Assembly: GCA_946186335.1 (NCBI GenBank)
Contig: CAMHMW010000020.1
Coordinates: 1-18,034 of the forward strand
Direction: 5' to 3'
Origin: an uncultured Candidatus Melainabacteria bacterium
GTDB lineage: Bacteria > Cyanobacteriota > Vampirovibrionia > Gastranaerophilales > Gastranaerophilaceae
DNA: 18,034 nt
Every line of letters begins with the position of its first letter. The first letter of the stretch is position 1. The translations under genes and the position numbers were made by a program. The notes under the pieces were generated by a model, which saw only the letters and a list, made by a program, of their open reading frames with translations, did not search any database and was not told the DNA's origin. Shown piece by piece: positions 1 to 6,805 of this stretch.

Positions 1-360
1 ATCAATATTTTCCGGCTCTCAAAAATTTTAAAAATATGCCTCTATTATAGTGAGTGTTTGACAAACAGCGTTTTTAAACAAATTTACTAAAATTTATTAA
101 GTATGCCCAAATAGACTTGAAATGTGATTAAAACAGAGTTAAAGTGTTAATGTAAAAAATATTTTTTGAAAAACAAAGTTTTTCTATTAATCATAATCCA
201 AATTAACGGGTTCGTTTTTCGTCTCTCCCACAAGGAAATACTCATTAGTGGTGATAATTATAATCAACCTGCATGCGAATGTACAGTAAGTTGGGCTTTA
301 TGAAGTGTACCCCTAAAAAAGTAATCAATCAGCAGGACAATAATAATGAATTTTCTTATT
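1..360. other. Intergenic region without a convincing gene
   Basis: This AT-rich stretch precedes the terminator of adhesin A. No ORF here has an ATG start and a ribosome binding site. One open frame starting at TTG (166) and ending with TGA near 303 would give about 45 residues, but nothing supports it. A 7-bp hairpin GAAAAAC-aaa-GTTTTTC lies at 168-184. The 14-mer GTAAGTTGGGCTTT at 286-299 matches one arm and the loop of the palindrome at 3984-4002, so it may be a decayed copy of that repeat. A TTGACA at 58-63 lacks a good -10 partner. Confidence 0.5.
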
Positions 361-412
361 ATAACATACAAAAAAGACTAACCTTTCGGTCAGTCTTTTT
401 TTTGTATGTTAT
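361..412 (-). terminator. Rho-independent terminator of adhesin A
   Basis: A long inverted repeat has arms at 361-379 and 392-412. The base of the stem is ATAACATAC/GTATGTTAT, followed by A-run/T-run pairing, GACT/AGTC and an inner ACC/GGT closed by a TTTC loop. It lies directly downstream of the adhesin A stop codon (425-427). The pairing A and T runs mean it could work in both directions. The arms differ by a 2-nt bulge in the T run. Confidence 0.8.
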
Positions 413-424
413 ATGAACAACAGA

Positions 425-2737
425 TTATAATTCTTGTCCGTATAATTTGCCGTGACCTTCCATATTTGTATAGGTTGCTTTTTTGCTCAATGATGCATCT
501 TCTGTTGCGTTGTCATAAAGGATTCCGACTTTTCCGCTGTTAAAGTTTGCGGTATCTGTTACTATCAGTTTGTTACCTTTGCTTGATACAACAATCGGAG
601 CATCTGTTGTTTTCATTGAGCCTGAAACTACCAGATCGCCTTTGTGGTTAACAAGTGCTGCCTGATGTCCGTTTGTGTTAATAGAACCTGCATATCTTAA
701 ACCGTTTTCACCTGTTATGTTTTTGATTAAGACTTCGCCGTTACCGTCAACAGCAAATGAACTTGTTACGTTGATTCCTGTTCCTTTTGCTCTTGATGCT
801 GCGTAGAAACCGCCGTTATCACTTAAAGCACCGCTGTTGTTATGAACTTTTGAGCCAAGTGTCAGGCTGTTTGAGTTAGCAAGTACGTTAACTCTGCCGT
901 CGTGAGAGATTTCACTGTTTACTGTCATATCTTTCTGACCGTAGTTTTTAATGTTGATGTTGCCGCCAGTAACATTGATTTTACCTGCGCTTGCAACTGT
1001 CATTTCCTGACCGTTCTTGCGGTTGATTATACCGAGGTTGCCGTTTTTAACGTTGATGTCGCTTGATACATACATATCACCGAAGTCGTTGTTGATAGAA
1101 ACAGTACCGTTTGTATTTTTGATTCCGCCCTGAAGGTCTAAACCTCTTGCACCCTCAGCAACTTTTGTACCTGAATTTCTGATAACAAGGTTACCGCCGT
1201 CGTTTGTAATGTTTGAACTTGTTGACTGAACAATACCTGTTGAGTCTTTTCTTGCTGCGATGTAGAGTTTGCCTTGTTCGTTTTTGATTTGAGCGGCTTT
1301 ATTTCCTGTTGAATCAGTACCGAATGTTAATTTACCGTTATCGTTGTAAATTCTCAATTCGCCGATGTTATCAACATCACCAACGATAGTTAAACCGTTA
1401 GCACCTGTGTTAGCAATTTTGGTTTTACCTGCGTTATAGATTGTTGCGTTTTTGGTAATTGTAGCGCCTGTACCTTCGTTGATAATACCAACGTTTCCGT
1501 ATTCGTTAGCAACTTTACCGTCAATAATCATATCGCCTTTGTAGTTGTGAATAGCAAGTTCGCCTTTGCCTGCTTCTCTTTTTAGGCCGTTATATGTATA
1601 GCCGCCAATTGTCATTCCTGAACCGTTTTGGTTAATGATAGAAACATGTCCCGGTTTTCCTGCTGCTTCAGGGTCGCCGCCTGCACCGATAGTGCCGGTT
1701 GCGGTTAATCTGCCTGAACCCTGATTGATAACTTCAGCGTTTCCTTCACGAGAAATTACATAAGTATTTTTTGTAAGAGTTAAGTCGTTGCCTTTGTTTT
1801 GAACAACAACATCACCTGTTCTTGAATATACTGTTGCGTTTGAATTTACGCTTAAATCACCTTTTGTGCTGTATAATCTTGATAAACCGCGTGAATCAAC
1901 AACTCCGCTTACGTTCAAGCCGTTAGCACCTTTGTTTGTTAAGTATGAATTTCCTGCTCCGTTATCAACAGAACCTGAAACATTCAAACCGTTAGTTGCT
2001 TTAACTAATACTCTTGAACCGTTTGAAACAAAGTTGCTTGCATAGTTGTCTTTCATTATGCCGTTTGTATTAACAAGTGAATTGAATAATTCTAATGCCT
2101 GATCTTCTGTTGTTAAAACGGGAGTTGCTTTTACACCGTTAACGATGTTTCCTGAAACTGCAACATTGCTACCTGTCATTTCTGCACCGTTACGTGAGAA
2201 TACTTTACCCTGAATGGAAATATCTGCTGCACCTGCGTTGCCTTTTGAGTTTTGAGTTAATGCTGAAATATTACGTCCGATATTAGCAGCGTAATTATAA
2301 TCTTTGTCGCCGTATCCGCTCAACATGCTGTTGTATGTTGACTGGTTAGGTGTTGCAACAGACAATCTGCCGACATTCAAAACACCTGATGAACCTACTA
2401 CAAATCCGCCCGGTGTGATAAATACGGCATGACCGTTGTAGAAACCGCCGTTACGGGTTGTGTTAACCAAACCGTTGATATTAACTTTGTTGTTAACAAG
2501 GTTAACAAATGTGTCAGGGTTTGCTTTCCCGTCACTTCTGATAAATTCAAGGTTTGCAACATGACCCTTGTCTAATTTGAAGTTGTCATATTTTCTGTAA
2601 CCTGCGTTGCCGCTGAAATGTTCCGGTGTGATGTTATAAACACCGTTTTTACCCGTTACACCGGTAATGTCGGTTGCATTTGCGCAGCCAACAGTTAACG
2701 CTACTGCAACAGCAGTAATAATCAATTTTTTGTTCAT
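425..2737 (-). CDS. LktA/filamentous-haemagglutinin-type adhesin (adhesin A)
   Basis: Predicted secreted surface adhesin of 770 aa. A Sec signal peptide (MNKKLIITAVAVALTVG) ends at a likely signal peptidase I site, CANA/TD. Residues of about 20-150 resemble the haemagglutination-activity/TPS domain: an FVNL start, an INGLVNT strand, then GHAVFITPGGFVVGSSGVLN. The rest is a run of short Gly/Asn-rich strands (NKGNDLTLT, NEGTGATIT, NDNGKLTFG), as expected for a right-handed beta-helix. No C-terminal autotransporter barrel is present, so export would need a separate TpsB-like partner, which is not in the window. The start at 2737 is preferred because AAGGAGAATATTAGT precedes it and because paralogue B starts at the same residue. 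An upstream in-frame ATG at 2782 would add 15 residues in front of the signal peptide. The TVGC sequence is a poor lipobox. The protein is closely similar to adhesin B over its whole length. Confidence 0.85.
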   Translation of the reverse strand: MNKKLIITAVAVALTVGCANATDITGVTGKNGVYNITPEHFSGNAGYRKYDNFKLDKGHVANLEFIRSDGKANPDTFVNLVNNKVNINGLVNTTRNGGFYNGHAVFITPGGFVVGSSGVLNVGRLSVATPNQSTYNSMLSGYGDKDYNYAANIGRNISALTQNSKGNAGAADISIQGKVFSRNGAEMTGSNVAVSGNIVNGVKATPVLTTEDQALELFNSLVNTNGIMKDNYASNFVSNGSRVLVKATNGLNVSGSVDNGAGNSYLTNKGANGLNVSGVVDSRGLSRLYSTKGDLSVNSNATVYSRTGDVVVQNKGNDLTLTKNTYVISREGNAEVINQGSGRLTATGTIGAGGDPEAAGKPGHVSIINQNGSGMTIGGYTYNGLKREAGKGELAIHNYKGDMIIDGKVANEYGNVGIINEGTGATITKNATIYNAGKTKIANTGANGLTIVGDVDNIGELRIYNDNGKLTFGTDSTGNKAAQIKNEQGKLYIAARKDSTGIVQSTSSNITNDGGNLVIRNSGTKVAEGARGLDLQGGIKNTNGTVSINNDFGDMYVSSDINVKNGNLGIINRKNGQEMTVASAGKINVTGGNINIKNYGQKDMTVNSEISHDGRVNVLANSNSLTLGSKVHNNSGALSDNGGFYAASRAKGTGINVTSSFAVDGNGEVLIKNITGENGLRYAGSINTNGHQAALVNHKGDLVVSGSMKTTDAPIVVSSKGNKLIVTDTANFNSGKVGILYDNATEDASLSKKATYTNMEGHGKLYGQEL

Positions 2738-2782
2738 ACTAATATTCTCCTTTTTAGGTCCTTTACCTTCTATTGATTTCAT
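2738..2782 (-). other. Conserved in-frame leader upstream of adhesin A
   Basis: The 45 nt before the chosen adhesin A start can be read in frame as MKSIEGKGPKKENIS. An ATG at 2782 has a plausible GGGA ribosome site 5 nt upstream. The core CCTAAAAAGGAGAATAT, which holds the adhesin's own Shine-Dalgarno sequence, is identical to the sequence before adhesin B. In B the same leader is out of frame with the adhesin. It may be only a conserved 5' untranslated region, or a translated leader peptide. Confidence 0.45.
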
Positions 2783-2829
2783 ATTTTTCCCTAAACATAT
2801 TCATGTTATGGCATGAATAAATACCGTGA

Positions 2830-2857
2830 AGAATATTTTTTGCGTTTTTTTAGTCAA
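2830..2857 (-). promoter_or_regulatory. Predicted promoter of adhesin A
   Basis: On the minus strand TTGACT (2857-2852) is followed after 16 nt by TATTCT (2835-2830). This predicts a start of transcription near 2823 and a 5' untranslated region of about 85 nt. The shared regulatory element at 2862-2879 ends 4 bp upstream of the -35 box. Confidence 0.55.
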
Positions 2858-2861
2858 AAAT

Positions 2862-2879
2862 ATTACAATTCTTAACATC
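2862..2879 (-). promoter_or_regulatory. Putative OmpR/PhoB-family (HLR1-like) operator, copy A
   Basis: The element ATTACAATTCTTAACATC (plus strand) recurs with one mismatch upstream of adhesin B (11010-11027). It can be read as two imperfect 8-bp halves, ATTACAAT and TTAACATC, separated by TC. This resembles the cyanobacterial RpaB HLR1 site (two KTTACAWW halves 2 bp apart) and more generally the 10-11 bp direct repeats bound by OmpR/PhoB-family regulators. Its position just upstream of the -35 box would suit an activator. The match to a known site is an inference; the duplication is seen directly. Confidence 0.4.
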
Positions 2880-2928
2880 AAAATTTTTTTTAAACAATTT
2901 TAAGTAATAAATCGTTAATGAATTATTA

Positions 2929-2957
2929 AAGACAATATCCGAAACTTGTGATACAAT
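2929..2957 (+). promoter_or_regulatory. Predicted promoter of the vWA gene
   Basis: AAGACA (2929-2934), 17 nt, then TACAAT (2952-2957) preceded by TGA, giving an extended -10 (TGATACAAT). A GGAAAGGGG ribosome binding region follows before the ATG at 2979. The 5' untranslated region would be only about 15 nt. Confidence 0.5.
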
Positions 2958-2978
2958 GCAAAGGAAAGGGGTGTTAAA

Positions 2979-3917
2979 ATGAAAAAATCTATAATAATTT
3001 CAATGATAATAGCAATGCTTTCCTGCTGTTGTGTTTTTGCGGCAAAATATTCCGTTAATACATCAGGCGTGGTAAGGTCGGGCAGGCAGGTTATGTCACC
3101 CCCTTCAAATGCGGTTATTCAAAATTACAACTATTACAATAATTTCAGCGCAGATAACTATGTTTCTTCAAATCAGGTTAATGCGGGACAGGTCGGAATT
3201 GTTGAAATCGTAATGGATTATTCCGGAAGTATGTCAAACTGGATAGGGGTTGCAAAAAGAAGCATGTCATCTATTGTTTCTCAAATACCCCCGTCAACTC
3301 AGTTAGGTTTCAGGGTATTCGGGCATGACAACTATGGAAGCAATCCGAATATGGCAATAGTTCAGGAAGTAAAACAGATTATCAAAAAAGATAACGGCAA
3401 ATTTAAAGTTGTAACAAAAGCAAATCCGACAGGAAATACAACCGGAGCGTGCTCTGCAACCCAACAGGTTGCTGGGATATATTCCGCTAACGGTTCAGCT
3501 CTTTTGGCAGGTATGAACTCCGTTGATTTGGGCGGTGCAACTCCTCTTGTTTATGCACTGGACAGAGCGGCATATCAGGATTTTGCAAGGTTCGATACGG
3601 TATCACCAAAGAAAATCGTTTTAATTACGGACGGCGGAGAAAATTGCGGAGGTGACCCTTGTGAATTTGCAAGACGTTTGATGCAAAAACGTTCTGATAT
3701 TCATATAGACGTTGTTCTTGTTTCATCAAGTTCAAGAGCTTTATCTTGTTTAGCAACAACAACAGGCGGACATTTCTATAATATTAATAATCTTTCAGAT
3801 TTCTCAACAACGATTACAAATTCTATACAGGCACAGCCTGCTGCGGTTCCCGGTGCAGGTGCCGGTTCAAATCAGCAATACTACGAATTTGTTAAGGATG
3901 AAGAAGACATATATTAA
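2979..3917 (+). CDS. Secreted von Willebrand factor type A domain protein
   Basis: A 312-aa exported protein with a vWA fold, likely binding a divalent metal and a protein or matrix ligand at the cell surface. The N-terminus has a Sec signal peptide with hydrophobic core IIISMIIAMLS. Cleavage after CVFA is likely; the Cys cluster SCCC makes a lipoprotein possible but the lipobox is poor. The MIDAS residues are present: DYSGS at 80-84, Thr188 in GGATPL and Asp218 in ITDGGENC. Cys223 and Cys228 in the segment GENCGGDPC could form a disulfide, as in similar exported vWA proteins. A Pro/Ala/Gly-rich stretch (about 287-297) leads to an acidic tail, KDEEDIY. It has its own promoter and terminator and is divergent from adhesin A. 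Its ligand cannot be read from the sequence. A role in adhesion is suggested only by context. Confidence 0.85.
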   Translation: MKKSIIISMIIAMLSCCCVFAAKYSVNTSGVVRSGRQVMSPPSNAVIQNYNYYNNFSADNYVSSNQVNAGQVGIVEIVMDYSGSMSNWIGVAKRSMSSIVSQIPPSTQLGFRVFGHDNYGSNPNMAIVQEVKQIIKKDNGKFKVVTKANPTGNTTGACSATQQVAGIYSANGSALLAGMNSVDLGGATPLVYALDRAAYQDFARFDTVSPKKIVLITDGGENCGGDPCEFARRLMQKRSDIHIDVVLVSSSSRALSCLATTTGGHFYNINNLSDFSTTITNSIQAQPAAVPGAGAGSNQQYYEFVKDEEDIY

Positions 3918-3934
3918 TAAACAAATAATAACTT

Positions 3935-3967
3935 AAAAGGCGGAATTTAACAGTTCCGCCTTTTTTT
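3935..3967 (+). terminator. Rho-independent terminator of the vWA gene
   Basis: GGCGGAA (3939-3945) pairs with TTCCGCC (3954-3960) around an 8-nt loop and is followed by a run of seven T. Four A before the stem can pair with the T run. It begins 18 nt after the stop codon. Confidence 0.9.
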
Positions 3968-3983
3968 ATATTTTAATTTGTAA

Positions 3984-4002
3984 GTTGGGCTTTCAGCCCA
4001 AC
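3984..4002. repeat. Perfect palindrome GTTGGGCT-ttc-AGCCCAAC
   Basis: An 8-bp perfect stem with a 3-nt loop lies just beyond the vWA terminator and has no T tail. Its first 14 bases (3980-3993) recur at 286-299. A similar palindrome with a different sequence is at 13787-13804. This looks like a small REP-type intergenic repeat. Confidence 0.6.
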
Positions 4003-4063
4003 AACGAGCATACCTGATAAATTTAGGTAATTATATACTATTTGGCACCAAATTTACCAAAAA

Positions 4064-4140
4064 CATCGTCATTCAGAGGGCTTTAGCCCGAAGAATCTGT
4101 TTTATATAGTAGATTCTTCGCTTCGCTCAGAATGACGGTG
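4064..4140. repeat. Palindromic intergenic repeat (REP/MITE-like)
   Basis: The outer arms CATCGTCATTC (4064-4074) and GAATGACGGTG (4130-4140) pair, as do the inner arms CGAAGAATCT (4089-4098) and AGATTCTTCG (4111-4120) around an AT-rich loop. The left arm carries an extra mini-hairpin, GGGC-ttta-GCCC (4078-4089); the right arm has CTTCGCTCA instead. Sequences of the type AGATTCTTCGCTTCGCTCAG...AATGACG are widespread as intergenic repeats in many bacterial phyla, from general knowledge. There is no ORF inside, so any mobility would need a transposase elsewhere. Confidence 0.7.
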
Positions 4141-4182
4141 CTTTCAGCTTTTTTAGTGTAACATTGTATAATAGTTACATTA

Positions 4183-4731
4183 TTATGAATTATAATTTTT
4201 GTATCTGTAACTCAGGATGCTGTAACTTGAAACATCTGTTGATTCATCGCTTCCGTAAAAAATTGATGTTCTGGTTGCTTTTTTGTAGTTTTCTTCGTCA
4301 ATTTTTTCCTGTTTGTTGCAGGCATATCCGTAGGCGGAAATTTCTGCGCTTGTAACACGACCGTCATGGTTTGTATCCATTTCGTCAAAATTTTCCATTA
4401 TTTTTGAAACCATTTCCTGCGGAATTGCTCCTGTTGCCGCAAGTTGTGACAATTCGGCTTTTGAAACCCCCGCATTAGATATTGTGTTTGTCAAATTCTG
4501 CATTTCTTCTGCGCTGATTTTTCCGTCACCGTCTTTGTCTATTGTGGCGAAATTATTTTGCAGATAAGTTGCAAAAGGCTGATTCAGTGTTAAATAATTT
4601 GTGTTATCTTTTCTTGCTTCCGTAATAGTTTTGGCTGTAACCCCGTCTTTCGGGTACAGAGATGCAAGATATGAATAAGTGTTTGATAAATTTGATGAGA
4701 TGTTTGCTATAATTGATGAACCTGCTGCCAT
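4183..4731 (-). CDS. EF-hand calcium-binding protein
   Basis: A 182-aa protein with two canonical EF-hand loops. Loop 1 is DKDGDGKISAEE (65-76), with acidic ligands at positions 1, 3 and 5 and the closing Glu at 12. Loop 2 is DTNHDGRVTSAE (119-130). The helix between them contains a second possible helical hairpin without a loop. No signal peptide is evident; the N-terminus (MAAGSSIIANISSNLS) is mildly amphipathic. The C-terminus is Ser/Tyr-rich. The start is supported by AAGGAT about 10 nt upstream and by a good promoter (4764-4791). Ca2+ binding is a confident family inference; whether it buffers, senses or stabilises a surface structure is unknown. It stands alone, converging on the repeats at 3984-4140. 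Confidence 0.85.
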   Translation of the reverse strand: MAAGSSIIANISSNLSNTYSYLASLYPKDGVTAKTITEARKDNTNYLTLNQPFATYLQNNFATIDKDGDGKISAEEMQNLTNTISNAGVSKAELSQLAATGAIPQEMVSKIMENFDEMDTNHDGRVTSAEISAYGYACNKQEKIDEENYKKATRTSIFYGSDESTDVSSYSILSYRYKNYNS

Positions 4732-4763
4732 AATATAAAATCCTTATACTTCTACCTATACTT

Positions 4764-4791
4764 ATAATAACGATGTTTTTTAAAAAGTCAA
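4764..4791 (-). promoter_or_regulatory. Predicted promoter of the EF-hand gene
   Basis: On the minus strand TTGACT (4791-4786) is followed after 16 nt by TATTAT (4769-4764). Transcription would start near 4757, about 25 nt before the ATG at 4731. Confidence 0.6.
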
Positions 4792-4871
4792 TGAATAACA
4801 AAAGTTAATAAATTAGCAAATTTTATTTTTTTTGAACTAATGTATATTAAAAAGTAAAGGAAATTATAATC

Positions 4872-5252
4872 ATGGCACCACAAGTAACACCGGTTTGGGA
4901 ACATTTATTTTACGGAATAATAAACAGAATACCTTTAAAAAACGGACAACGAAAGATTAAGACTTTTGACATCGGCGGAAAAATTATAGCAGGTCAGGTT
5001 GAAAACTCAAAAACACTTAATAACGGAAATATTCAAAAAAGAATAACAACAGTTTACCCGAATGGTCATTTGGGTTTGGAAACAAGAATATACAGTCCGA
5101 GTGGTGAACTTTTAAAATCTTATGCCGGTATAAGAACCAGTTACGGCACAAAAGAATATTATTCGGGAAATGCAAAATTAGTTCCGGCGATTGTTACTAA
5201 TATGCACGAAGCCGAAAAATTAGCGAATGCAAAAACTTTGGAAAATATTTAG
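4872..5252 (+). CDS. Hypothetical protein, 126 aa
   Basis: I do not recognise this family. The ATG at 4872 has AAAGGA about 10 nt upstream. The protein is basic and beta-rich in appearance. Its middle (about 30-90) has strand-like segments with turns such as YPNGHLG and SPSGELL, which recall RHS/YD-like or beta-sheet wrap motifs but are too few to assign. It has no signal peptide, membrane segment or cysteine. The C-terminal part (AEKLANAKTLEN) is helical. The gene stands alone and converges on the TSCPD gene with only 3 bp between the stop codons, so there is no room for separate terminators. Confidence 0.65.
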   Translation: MAPQVTPVWEHLFYGIINRIPLKNGQRKIKTFDIGGKIIAGQVENSKTLNNGNIQKRITTVYPNGHLGLETRIYSPSGELLKSYAGIRTSYGTKEYYSGNAKLVPAIVTNMHEAEKLANAKTLENI

Positions 5253-5255
5253 AAC

Positions 5256-5519
5256 TTAGCTGGCATTAACACCAGAAAGAGCTTGTTCAACTGCTATTGC
5301 AAGTTGGTCGGCACAGGAAGTTCCGCGTCCGCCGCAGTCGTTACCTTTTAATGTTTTAACGACCTTATCAGCATCGGTTCCTTCCAAAATTTTACTTATG
5401 GCAAGCAAATTTCCGGGGCAGCCGCCGAAGAATTTGATGTCATAAATCTTGCCGTTATCTATTGAAAACGAAATTGCTTTTGTGCAAACCCCTGTCGGAG
5501 TGTATGAATATGTCTGCAT
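5256..5519 (-). CDS. TSCPD-domain protein of the TIGR03905 type
   Basis: An 87-aa protein, full length for the small TSCPD family with four conserved cysteines. The cysteines are Cys12 (GVC), Cys34 (FGGCPGN), Cys62 (NDCGGRG) and Cys69 (TSCADQL). The TSC-A-D motif near residues 68-71 gives the family its name. The domain is related to the C-terminal extension of some ribonucleotide reductases and probably binds a metal; its exact function is not established. The start is supported by GAGAGGAT about 6 nt upstream of the ATG. The gene lies 47 bp downstream of the HExxH gene on the same strand and could share its transcript. Confidence 0.85.
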   Translation of the reverse strand: MQTYSYTPTGVCTKAISFSIDNGKIYDIKFFGGCPGNLLAISKILEGTDADKVVKTLKGNDCGGRGTSCADQLAIAVEQALSGVNAS

Positions 5520-5541
5520 ATAAAAATCCTCTCAACTCTAC

Positions 5542-5567
5542 AATAATAATTTTAGCAAATTATTATT
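5542..5567 (-). other. AT-only 11-bp inverted repeat between two genes
   Basis: AATAATAATTT (5542-5552) and AAATTATTATT (5557-5567) form a perfect 11-bp stem with a 4-nt loop. It begins at the stop codon of the HExxH gene and lies about 20 nt before the TSCPD ribosome site. It is too AT-rich for a standard terminator. It could be a processing or stability element in a shared mRNA. Confidence 0.4.
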
Positions 5568-6697
5568 TATGTGTAAAGTTCTTCGGCAAGTGCCGATTTT
5601 GGTAAACCTAGAGGTTTCATCGGTTTTCTGCCCGAACCTGTTGCAGCGATTTCCTTTTCTCCTTCAAGAATTTTTAATGCCCTTTTGAACAGTTCAACAC
5701 GGACTTTTGCGGGTGTAATGCCCTCTTTTTGTTCTTTGTAGCGTATAAGATTATCTGATACCTGATATGCGGTTTTTTCTTTGTTAAAACTGCGTTCCAA
5801 AACGGCGATTTTGTTCGGGTTCGCAAGCGGATGAACCCGGTGTCTTATTATTGCGCGAATATAAGCATCAACTCGCCTGTCATTATCCAAACCTACAAAT
5901 AATGGTGATTTTAAAAATTCTTCAAACCCTTCTGTTGTGGGTTCATAACCTTCTGCAACAAGGGTTCTCATCCCTGGTAAATCTTTTCTTTTTGCCCCGA
6001 AAAGTCTTATCATATCTTCCATAACTGCCACATATATCGCTCGTTTTGGTCTTTTTGCAATTTCTTCTTTTATGAAATTTTCCCTGTCCGGAGAATTTAA
6101 TTTCCGTTCAATTTGGTTTTCATACTCTTTCCTTTTGAAATAGGCATTCGGGTTAAGTTTATCGGCAAGCCGTTTTAAAATTGTCTGCGGATTTGTATAA
6201 TGTTCAAGATAGTGTTCAAATTCGTGAGCAAAGACTTCGGCAATGGCTGTTTCACTATTTTCTTTTTTTACTCCGGCAAATGCTCCTCTGAGTTCGGGGC
6301 TGAAACATTCTAATAATAATTCAGCAAGCCCGTTTTCGCTTTCTTTTTTGTCAAGCCTCATAAATATCCCTTTGATAGCGGGACCGAAACATCCTTTAAT
6401 TCCCTCATCATTAAACATAATCACACGGGAATATGCTTTTTCCAAATCGTTAATATCCGATTTTTCAAGCAGAGAAACAAATTCGTTTTCGTTTGTAGCA
6501 ATATTCGGAAGTCTGACATGCGGCGCGTTTTCTGATACTGCTTGTATTAAATCGCTTACCGTCAGAACTTTACCCGCTTTTTCCGCATCTATGAGTTGTT
6601 TTCCAACTCTTGTTGCCGCTTCAATACATCCTTTTTTGGAATAAAAGCCGGTATGTTTTTCTATAAAAAATATTGTTTTATCTAATACGATATTCAT
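5567..6697 (-). CDS. Unknown protein with an HExxH metallopeptidase-like motif
   Basis: A 376-aa protein of unrecognised family. The segment AEVFAHEFEHYLEHYTNP contains HEFEH (His158, Glu159, His162) within a predicted helix, the usual form of a zinc-metallopeptidase active site. A third zinc ligand cannot be assigned with certainty; Glu and Asp residues downstream are candidates. The C-terminal two thirds are strongly basic and helical, with many Lys/Arg clusters. There is no signal peptide or membrane segment; the N-terminal hydrophobic stretch (LDKTIFFIEK) is short. The start is supported by AGGAAAAAATA before the ATG and by a near-consensus promoter. A peptidase role is an inference from one short motif. 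The gene is divergent from the glucosaminidase and upstream of the TSCPD gene. Confidence 0.7.
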   Translation of the reverse strand: MNIVLDKTIFFIEKHTGFYSKKGCIEAATRVGKQLIDAEKAGKVLTVSDLIQAVSENAPHVRLPNIATNENEFVSLLEKSDINDLEKAYSRVIMFNDEGIKGCFGPAIKGIFMRLDKKESENGLAELLLECFSPELRGAFAGVKKENSETAIAEVFAHEFEHYLEHYTNPQTILKRLADKLNPNAYFKRKEYENQIERKLNSPDRENFIKEEIAKRPKRAIYVAVMEDMIRLFGAKRKDLPGMRTLVAEGYEPTTEGFEEFLKSPLFVGLDNDRRVDAYIRAIIRHRVHPLANPNKIAVLERSFNKEKTAYQVSDNLIRYKEQKEGITPAKVRVELFKRALKILEGEKEIAATGSGRKPMKPLGLPKSALAEELYT

Positions 6698-6729
6698 TAT
6701 TTTTTCCTGTTGTGATTTTATAAAATCCG

Positions 6730-6758
6730 TGAATATATTAATTTGCCCAAAATGTCAA
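6730..6758 (-). promoter_or_regulatory. Predicted promoter of the HExxH gene
   Basis: On the minus strand TTGACA (6758-6753), 17 nt, TATTCA (6735-6730). This is the best sigma-70-type match in the window. Transcription would start near 6723. Confidence 0.65.
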
Positions 6759-6805
6759 AAAATATTTTGTTCTTATTTTAAATATTCGAAAAAAAGATTA
6801 GAAAA

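Noticed and set aside
151..303. Short open frame ending CECTVSWAL as a small gene
   Set aside because: No ATG, no ribosome site, only a TTG start option, and its end overlaps a repeat-like 14-mer.
2700..2737. Adhesins as lipoproteins because of the GC at the signal peptide end
   Set aside because: The lipobox (TVGC, SVGC) lacks the usual residue at -3, and an A-x-A cleavage site follows directly in both proteins.
4078..4140. Palindromic repeats at 3984-4140 as a CRISPR array
   Set aside because: There is no regular series of identical repeats separated by unique spacers.
4157..4179. Hairpin TGTAACATT...AATaGTTACA just past the EF-hand stop as a terminator
   Set aside because: It has a one-base bulge and low GC, and on the minus strand it is followed by A rather than T residues.
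6243..6644. A 133-residue plus-strand open frame
   Set aside because: It lies wholly antisense to the HExxH gene, which has a promoter, ribosome site and sensible protein sequence; the antisense product is low-complexity Ser/Phe-rich.
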